The notes under the pieces: model-generated
What the model saw: the letters and a program-made list of their open reading frames with translations, nothing else
What the model was told of the DNA's origin: nothing
The model's database searches: none
In this document: positions 58,544 through 64,000 of the stretch, in pieces
Position numbering within the stretch: the first letter of the stretch is position 1
Layout: the number at the start of each line of letters is the position of its first letter
DNA from: Vibrio sp. SCSIO 43135
GTDB taxonomy: Bacteria > Pseudomonadota > Gammaproteobacteria > Enterobacterales > Vibrionaceae
NCBI RefSeq assembly: GCF_023716665.1
Contig: NZ_CP071859.1
Location: forward strand, 2,480,001-2,544,000
Length of the DNA stretch: 64,000 nucleotides
Reading direction: 5' to 3'
Position numbers and translations under genes: made by a program

Positions 58544-59761
58544 TTATGAAAATAGTCGTTTAAACCAACCTTTTTGATCTTCAACTTCTGGCAATAAAGA
58601 GTGTGCAAACTTGACGACAGACTTAGTAATTGCACTGCTCTTTTTCGATTCAATAAACGGCCGTCCTAAGTTGGCACTTTCAATAGCAACTTTAAAATCA
58701 TTGGGGATCATGTGCACAACAACTCCCCCAATGGTTCCTTCGATATCTTTCAATTTTATCGATTGACGCTTCTCGTATCGATTTACGATCACTTCAATTT
58801 GTTCTCTCACAATGCCAAACTCAAACGCTAATTGTTTGGCAATACGAGTTGTATTTTTAATTGCGACTAGGTTCTGTTGTGTAATAAGGAATACTTTGCT
58901 TGCGGGTGCCAACACTGACGCAAAGAGCCTGTCTAACCCACGAGATAAATCAACAATGACAAATGGGTACATCTCTCTAAGTACAGGAAGCAATTTGCTT
59001 ATTTGATGAGCTTTATCGTAGTTTTCATGGCTATTTTCGTACTTAAACCCCAGAACATGTAATCCCGAAGAGTGCTTTGTGACTAGGCTATTTAAAGAAA
59101 CTTCATCTAAGTCGGCGACACTTGCGATAGCATCAGACAAGCTATAGGGCGAAGAAACATTCAAGTAATCATCTATCACACCAAATTGTAGGTCTAAGTC
59201 CAAAAGTAGTACCTTTTCCGGATGCTGACTGGCTATCTCTATTGCGGCATTGACTGCGAGTGTTGAAGCTCCAGCGCCACCTTTTGTATTCAAGAAGACA
59301 AACAACTCACCTAAATTTCGGCTCGCCACTTTTTCCTCTGCCACATTTTTTAGCATTGGAATCAGTTCTTCTAAAATGGCTTTATCAGACACGAAATCTG
59401 CCGCGCCAATTCGGAGCGCTATCTTAAGCGCTCCATTATCACTTTCATTACCAAACACGATTAGCGACGCTTCATGGCCATCTGAAGTGGGCATTTCGTA
59501 TTGTTGAAGTTCAACAATTTTCTGTGCCCAGTTAGGGCCAGTTTCAACAAATATCAAATCCGGAGGGGTAAACTGGGCAAGGTTGGCCACCACTAAACTA
59601 TGCAAAGACACAGTCTCAAAGTTAACGCTACTGCTCTTTGCCAGCTCATTGGCCATATGCAATTTGAAACGATCACTCGAATAGAATACCCAGATCGTTA
59701 AGTTGGTTTTCAGCCTCAACTGCTTGTCATCATTCCTTGTCAGCTTCACGGCTTCTCCCAT
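58544..59761 (-). CDS. tadZ: Tad localisation protein TadZ (CpaE, ParA/MinD-like)
   Basis: A 405-residue protein with an N-terminal receiver-like domain (about 20-140, LIVFGNESDNGALKIALRIGAADFV) lacking a convincing phosphorylation set, then a ParA/MinD ATPase-like domain. The deviant Walker A is NTKGGAGAST (about 158-167) and LLDLDLQFG follows at 186-194. TadZ proteins mark the pole where the Tad apparatus is built. GGGAGA precedes the ATG. A 276-base non-coding gap lies upstream. Confidence 0.9.
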   Translation of the reverse strand: MGEAVKLTRNDDKQLRLKTNLTIWVFYSSDRFKLHMANELAKSSSVNFETVSLHSLVVANLAQFTPPDLIFVETGPNWAQKIVELQQYEMPTSDGHEASLIVFGNESDNGALKIALRIGAADFVSDKAILEELIPMLKNVAEEKVASRNLGELFVFLNTKGGAGASTLAVNAAIEIASQHPEKVLLLDLDLQFGVIDDYLNVSSPYSLSDAIASVADLDEVSLNSLVTKHSSGLHVLGFKYENSHENYDKAHQISKLLPVLREMYPFVIVDLSRGLDRLFASVLAPASKVFLITQQNLVAIKNTTRIAKQLAFEFGIVREQIEVIVNRYEKRQSIKLKDIEGTIGGVVVHMIPNDFKVAIESANLGRPFIESKKSSAITKSVVKFAHSLLPEVEDQKGWFKRLFS

Positions 59762-60037
59762 AGTGTTCTCCCTAACCGAATAACCTACGTTGATTCGTTA
59801 TGCTTCTAAGTGACAAATTTGCGTAATAACAAAAGTATAGATGTGATTTCAACTCGCTGTGATAATTCATGTTAGTTATATGCCTCACTAAGGTATAACA
59901 ACCACTTACAACATCATTCACAAAAAATTGCTTAAGAATCAAGCATGGTGCTTTGAGGATTTACAAGTATCGCCATGGGGAAACTGTCCTCAAACATCTT
60001 TCAGTATTTAACTGTCTAAGCCAGCTAATCTTGGCTA
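59762..60037. other. Gap in the tad operon between the small lipoprotein gene and tadZ
   Basis: 276 bases without a credible gene, unusual in an otherwise tight operon. Short frames on the minus strand (14 and 32 codons) lack ribosome sites. Small inverted repeats occur (AGCCA / TGGCT near 60018-60036, GCTTAAGAATCAAGC near 59931-59945). It may hold an internal promoter for tadZABCD or the remains of a lost gene. Confidence 0.4.
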
Positions 60038-60304
60038 TTAATCCGCGAAAGACTCCAGCACTTGGCTCTCACTCCCTTTCAGGCCGTCACTCTTACGTCC
60101 TGTATATAAGTGATAAGCTCCTTCCATTCTTTCCCCATTACCAGTGGGGACAATCGCGACGTTATCTCTTGTCGCATCTAAGTTATAAATTTGCTCAGAC
60201 CTTAACTGCACAACATGACTCCCAAGCGGTGCTTCATTGGCACAAGCGGTGAGAAACGCGCCACAAAACAATACAAATGCGATCCATTTTCCTGTTCTCA
60301 TCAT
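60038..60304 (-). CDS. Small lipoprotein of the tad locus
   Basis: An 88-residue protein with a lipoprotein signal (MMRTGKWIAFVLFCGAFLTAC, lipobox FLTAC, Cys21). The mature part is about 67 residues without a domain I recognise (EAPLGSHVVQLRSEQIYNLDATRDNVAIVPTGNGERMEGAYHLYTG). Placed between the secretin rcpA and tadZ, the position of rcpB in other tad loci, so an outer-membrane or periplasmic partner of the secretin is likely. Starts six bases after the rcpA stop, and is coupled to it. Confidence 0.72.
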   Translation of the reverse strand: MMRTGKWIAFVLFCGAFLTACANEAPLGSHVVQLRSEQIYNLDATRDNVAIVPTGNGERMEGAYHLYTGRKSDGLKGSESQVLESFAD

Positions 60305-60310
60305 TAACTC

Positions 60311-61777
60311 CTATAAGCTATGTCCAAAACTACCTTCAGTACCACCTTGTGAACTTTCGGTGTAAGCATCCGCTTGCTGCGAATAGTTGCGTTGTGAAGG
60401 TTCGCTTGGCTCAGCGATATAAGCTCCCTTACCTAGTAAGTAATACTCCACATCATTCGGCTCAACAAACGCATCAGTAGGTAGAGTCACTCTATTCCTA
60501 TCAACCGGCTTAGCTAACCTTGGAGTAACAAGAATAACGAGCTCTGTTTCACCCGAAACATACTCTTGGCTATTGAACAGCTGCCCAAGAACAGGAATAT
60601 CACCAAAACCTGGGGTTTTAGTTGCTACATCACGTACATTTTCACTCAGCAAGCCTGCGATACCGATCGTTTGCCCATCCGCTAACTCCAAAGTAGATGA
60701 CGCGCTACGTCGGGTTATCGGCGGAATAAAATACGTTCCGTTCGTACCACCAGGACTCAATGTCAATGAGCTAGAGTTAGCTATTTCACTCACATCGACA
60801 GCCAAATTGAGGTTAATCTTTTTATCGCTGATGACTGTTGGAATAAACTTAAGGCCGACACCATATTCTTTATATTCGATAGTAATACCATCTTCGTCGG
60901 GCACTGGAATGGGAAATTCACCACCCGCTAAAAACTCGGCTTTTGCGCCGCTTAATGCCGTTAAGTTTGGTTCCGCTAATACTTTCGCATTACCATTTTG
61001 TTTTGCCACATCTAGCGCAAATGAAAAGAAAGTATTGCTGTCTACAAATGCACCTAAAAGACCACTAGTTTCTACGGTTGGATTACTGAAGATTGGACCT
61101 ATCGCGCCCCCTACATCATCGAGGATCCCCCCTCCAGTAGTGGCTCCCCATCCAAAGTCTCCACTTTGTTGAAAAAAGTGAAAGTTAGCGTCGAACTTAC
61201 GCACTAAACTTCTTTGCACTTCTGCTACCGTCACTTCTAACATCACTTGTTGAGCGCCACCAATAGACATAAGGTTAATCACACCAGTTTGATCAACCTG
61301 CTTACTTAATGATTCATTTTCTTTATCTACGGATTGACCAGCTGAATAGGTTTCAGCTACCCGGAGAGCAACATTCATATTGGCTTGGTTACTCACAAGT
61401 CCACTGAGAATGAGTCGATTTTGAGCACTATGAACTTCAATATTTTCGTTTGGCAAAAACTCATACAGTTTTGCCTTAAGGCTGTTCAAATCATGGGTGA
61501 CTTCTATGTTGATAGACTCGATAAGCTGCCCACGACTATCCCAAGCCATCAAGTTGGTCGAACCTAGCTTCTTACCAATCAGAAAGACTTCATCAGACTT
61601 GAGCATGACAATGTCCAACACCTCTGGATCGCCCAAAGAAACTCTCTTAGCTTTGCCTGCTAGATTTACGTGAGTAGATTTGTGGTGCGGTACCTTAACA
61701 ATTTTCCCCGTTTGGGTAGAAGATATAGCTGCACCACTGAATAGAAATATAAGACATGCCGTTATTATTATTCTCAT
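60311..61777 (-). CDS. rcpA: Tad pilus outer-membrane secretin RcpA (CpaC)
   Basis: A 488-residue secretin with a signal peptide (about 1-19). The N-terminal pilus-targeting/BON-like region is about 25-150 (VNLAGKAKRVSLGDPEVLDIVMLKSDEVFLIGKKLGSTNLMAWD). The secretin core is about 180-430, ending with LELADGQTIGIAGLLSENVRD and TPGFGDIPVLGQLF...ETELVILVTPRLAKP, the type II/III secretin signature. It forms the gated outer-membrane ring for the Flp pilus. Eight bases after rcpC. Confidence 0.93.
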   Translation of the reverse strand: MRIIITACLIFLFSGAAISSTQTGKIVKVPHHKSTHVNLAGKAKRVSLGDPEVLDIVMLKSDEVFLIGKKLGSTNLMAWDSRGQLIESINIEVTHDLNSLKAKLYEFLPNENIEVHSAQNRLILSGLVSNQANMNVALRVAETYSAGQSVDKENESLSKQVDQTGVINLMSIGGAQQVMLEVTVAEVQRSLVRKFDANFHFFQQSGDFGWGATTGGGILDDVGGAIGPIFSNPTVETSGLLGAFVDSNTFFSFALDVAKQNGNAKVLAEPNLTALSGAKAEFLAGGEFPIPVPDEDGITIEYKEYGVGLKFIPTVISDKKINLNLAVDVSEIANSSSLTLSPGGTNGTYFIPPITRRSASSTLELADGQTIGIAGLLSENVRDVATKTPGFGDIPVLGQLFNSQEYVSGETELVILVTPRLAKPVDRNRVTLPTDAFVEPNDVEYYLLGKGAYIAEPSEPSQRNYSQQADAYTESSQGGTEGSFGHSL

Positions 61778-61785
61778 ACATCACC

Positions 61786-62532
61786 TCAGTCCTTGACTCT
61801 GATGTTGGTAGATTGAGTACCTTTAATAATCGTGACACTTGGTGCTGCTTTATATTTCACGATTTTTTCTTCTGGCTCATGTGGATTACGCAAGGTCAGC
61901 TGAATTTCACCTTTGCTTTTTGCCGTCAGTAGCTTTTCAGCTTGCTTAGGCGTGACTTCCAAAGTAACTGCACGAACAATTACGGGTTTGTTCTCTTTAC
62001 TCTTCGCAGTTTGGTCTACCGCCAGCACCTTAATATCTTTAAGCACAGTCGTTGTGGCCGCAGAACGCGCGCCATATTTGACCGTATTGAGAATATCTAC
62101 GCGATTCCCTGGCAATAGGAAACCCGCCACACCAATCACATCGTTAACTCTTATGGTCACTGCCCGCATGTTTTCAGGAATCAATGCCGCAAGTGTCGAG
62201 CCCTCACCAGGAATAGTTAGCCTAGGAGCCGTAATGATTTCACCTTTATGAATAGTGGTCGCAACCACCTGGCCAATCAAATCTTCTGGCACGGTAAACT
62301 GAGACTCTTCACGCCATGCCTTCTCAAGCAACTTACTCGTTATGTGCTGCTCTTCAATCACACTACCAGCCGTAATTTCTTGCGATGCAATCATTACAGG
62401 TTCACGTTCAACCACCTCGACTTCTACTTGTGGCTGAAGCTGCCTATCCATCCATTGTTTGGCAAAAAATACTGCTCCTAGACCAAATATAATGGATAGC
62501 AAAAACAACAATATCACTTGATTTCTACTCAT
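61786..62532 (-). CDS. rcpC: Tad pilus assembly protein RcpC (CpaB)
   Basis: A 248-residue protein anchored by one N-terminal helix (about 5-25), followed by a SAF/CpaB domain (VMIASQEITAGSVIEEQHI, about 46-64) and a second conserved part (MRAVTIRVNDVIGVAGFLLPGNRVDILNTV, about 120-150). It acts in the periplasm near the secretin. Its ATG overlaps the stop of the upstream AAA+ gene by four bases (ATGA), which ties the two products together. Confidence 0.9.
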   Translation of the reverse strand: MSRNQVILLFLLSIIFGLGAVFFAKQWMDRQLQPQVEVEVVEREPVMIASQEITAGSVIEEQHITSKLLEKAWREESQFTVPEDLIGQVVATTIHKGEIITAPRLTIPGEGSTLAALIPENMRAVTIRVNDVIGVAGFLLPGNRVDILNTVKYGARSAATTTVLKDIKVLAVDQTAKSKENKPVIVRAVTLEVTPKQAEKLLTAKSKGEIQLTLRNPHEPEEKIVKYKAAPSVTIIKGTQSTNIRVKD

Positions 62533-63881
62533 CTTTCGCCTCCTCCTTTGCCGTCAGCGGTGAAGTACACTTCCCATGCCCTCGCTAGGATTTCTGGCGT
62601 AATAACTGGCTCGACTTCTTCAAATGCAATAATGTCTCGGCTAATCCCAACAATGTCTTTCGGTAAACAAGGGTAATAGCCAACGGTATGCTGACGATGT
62701 AATCCAAATAATTTATCAAATGTATCAAGTTCAATACTGAGGCCACGCCCCTGCGCTATCTTCTCCCATAGTGCGTGGTATTCATTTTCTTTCAGTGCAT
62801 AAAACTGAATCTTATAGCCCAAGCGGCGCAAGAAAGCTGGGTCGGCGATTTTCTGTGGATCTAAGTTAGAAGAGAACGCCAGTGTAAGAATAAATGGAAT
62901 GGTTATTTGCTGTCCGTTGGGTAAAGAAAGGTAATCGTAAAAATACTCCATCGGTACAATCCAGCGGTTAAGCAATGTGTCCACGGGCATTGGTTGGCGC
63001 CCCAAGTCATCAATGATAAAGATGCCGTTGTTGGCCATCATCTGTAATGGCGCCATCCACACTCGGTTATGCTCGGTGTGGTTCACTTCAAGCATATCCA
63101 TCGTCAGTTCACCGCCAACTTGGATACTCGGCCTTTCACACAGCACCCAGCGCCTATCGTGTTGATCTTTGAAAGTAATGCTAATGCTTTCGTCACCCGT
63201 GTTCACCTTACGGTGATGTTGCGGTGAAAAGACCTTGATGATATTACCTGCCGCGTAGACGGCATAAGGAACGTACACAGAGGTATTCAATGAGTTCAGG
63301 ATTCTCGTCGCGACAAACGTTTTACCTGTACCTGCATCGCCATAAAGTAATAATGCTCGTCCAGAATTAATAGCCGGCCCCAACACGCCAATCATCCGCT
63401 CTGCACCATACACATCACTCAACGCATAGGTTACATCTTGTTTGGTGACGGTCTGAGCTCGCACGTCCTGCGCTCCAACCATTTGTTGGTAATCCCTAAG
63501 AGAAACTGGTGCTGGACCAAGATAGGCATCTTTGGCAAAGGCTATATCCGCCTCTTGCATTCCTTGCTCAGACAAAGCATAGCGAACATGACCACTAGTA
63601 TTCTGAGAAAGGAAAGTTTCGGAAGCAGCCTGAAATACCTCTACAAGTGACTTTTTACGAAGTATTGCAATAAGGTCTTCAATAAGGTGACTATTCACAC
63701 CCAGTAATTTGGTGAGTTGGAGAATATCGGATTTTGGAAACGCTGCTAATTGTTTAATTAACAAGTTTTCTAAAACTACTTTGGGTATGCCTAAATCATC
63801 AAACGATGTAGGTACCTCGGGCGCAGAAGCCTGCGGCGTTAACTCTTCTCTATGCCGACTTTCTGAGGTTGTCGTACCCAT
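62529..63881 (-). CDS. AAA+ ATPase of the tad locus, function unassigned
   Basis: A 450-residue soluble protein. The N-terminal about 1-150 holds winged-helix-like parts (VLENLLIKQLAAFPKSDILQLTKLLGVNSHLIEDLIAILRKKSLVEV and HVRYALSEQGMQEADIAF). The AAA+ core has Walker A GDAGTGKT (181-188), Walker B GIFIIDD (286-292), a sensor-type Asn in LAFSSNLDP (Asn339) and LRRLGYKI (351-358) as a possible arginine finger. It is not one of the standard Tad proteins (V, Z, A-G, RcpA-C). Fixed between tadV and rcpC by a 14-base gap and a four-base overlap, so it probably works in Tad assembly or its control. AAGGAG precedes the ATG. Confidence 0.85.
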   Translation of the reverse strand: MGTTTSESRHREELTPQASAPEVPTSFDDLGIPKVVLENLLIKQLAAFPKSDILQLTKLLGVNSHLIEDLIAILRKKSLVEVFQAASETFLSQNTSGHVRYALSEQGMQEADIAFAKDAYLGPAPVSLRDYQQMVGAQDVRAQTVTKQDVTYALSDVYGAERMIGVLGPAINSGRALLLYGDAGTGKTFVATRILNSLNTSVYVPYAVYAAGNIIKVFSPQHHRKVNTGDESISITFKDQHDRRWVLCERPSIQVGGELTMDMLEVNHTEHNRVWMAPLQMMANNGIFIIDDLGRQPMPVDTLLNRWIVPMEYFYDYLSLPNGQQITIPFILTLAFSSNLDPQKIADPAFLRRLGYKIQFYALKENEYHALWEKIAQGRGLSIELDTFDKLFGLHRQHTVGYYPCLPKDIVGISRDIIAFEEVEPVITPEILARAWEVYFTADGKGGGER

Positions 63882-63895
63882 AGAGACTCCTTGTT

Positions 63896-64000
63896 TTAGA
63901 AGTATTGCTGCATCGCCAATCCAATAACAACCACTGGAGCAAATGGCATACGCAATTTCGAATTCTTATTATTTACTGTAGACGAAATCGCCTTTCCTGC
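63896..64000 (-). CDS. tadV: Prepilin peptidase TadV (CpaA), partial (C-terminal end)
   Basis: Only the last 34 codons are in the window; the gene begins beyond 64000. The end reads NNKNSKLRMPFAPVVVIGLAMQQYF, which matches the final membrane helix of type IV prepilin peptidases (the MPFAPxxxxG pattern). It would process Flp pilin. Its place next to rcpC and the secretin supports TadV. The flp pilin gene is probably just upstream, outside the window. Confidence 0.75.
   Translation of the reverse strand, partial: AGKAISSTVNNKNSKLRMPFAPVVVIGLAMQQYF

Noticed and set aside
59823..59921. A 32-codon frame before tadZ on the minus strand
   Set aside because: No ribosome site, no hydrophobic or motif content, and the gap otherwise looks non-coding.
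60573..61172. A 199-codon open frame on the plus strand
   Set aside because: It lies wholly antisense to the secretin gene rcpA, has no ribosome site and no family resemblance. It is a shadow of the codon pattern of the real gene.

Overview
The window is a typical piece of a marine gammaproteobacterial chromosome and most likely comes from a Vibrio. The signs are: a 343-residue long-form DapD, an oxyR gene divergent from a 2-Cys peroxiredoxin gene, a glpFK-glpR-glpD block, an aceBA pair with no aceK beside it, and a tad pilus locus. The species cannot be fixed by eye. No rRNA, tRNA, CRISPR array, insertion sequence or phage gene was seen.

Layout. 1-1.2 kb: 5' part of queA and a two-CBS-domain protein. 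1.2-4.4 kb: glyoxylate shunt genes aceB and aceA on the minus strand. 4.4-6.8 kb: oxyR, divergent peroxiredoxin, and a cluster of AT-rich palindromes. 6.9-8.9 kb: a MarC-family membrane protein and dapD. 9.1-14.5 kb: glycerol genes glpF, glpK, glpR and glpD with GlpR-like half-sites. 14.5-16.9 kb: nnrS, a gamma-glutamylcyclotransferase-like gene and ygjH.

17-49 kb is a large galactoside-use island. It holds galR; a GPH symporter with a cytoplasmic GH5-like hydrolase and a divergent LacI-type regulator; galETKM; ebgR-ebgA-ebgC-ygjI; a DMT-family permease gene and an AraC-type regulator; ygjJ-ygjK; and an ABC importer operon running permease, permease, binding protein, lacZ, GH36 alpha-galactosidase, with its ATPase gene divergent. 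GalR-type operators precede both galE and the ABC/lacZ operon. A perfect 19-bp palindrome precedes ebgA, and copies of its half-site lie near ebgR, ygjJ and galR. The genes fit one scheme: import of alpha- and beta-galactosides, cleavage in the cytoplasm by LacZ, Ebg and GH36, anomer conversion by GalM, then the Leloir enzymes GalK, GalT and GalE.

49-54 kb: a MATE exporter, an orphan O-antigen-ligase-like membrane protein, a LysR regulator and a chromate transporter. 54-64 kb: a minus-strand tad (Flp pilus) operon: tadV (partial), an unassigned AAA+ ATPase, rcpC, rcpA, a small lipoprotein, tadZ, tadA, tadB, tadC, tadD. The AAA+ gene, translationally coupled to rcpC, is not a standard tad component. 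tadE, tadF and tadG do not follow tadD, and the flp pilin gene is not in the window.
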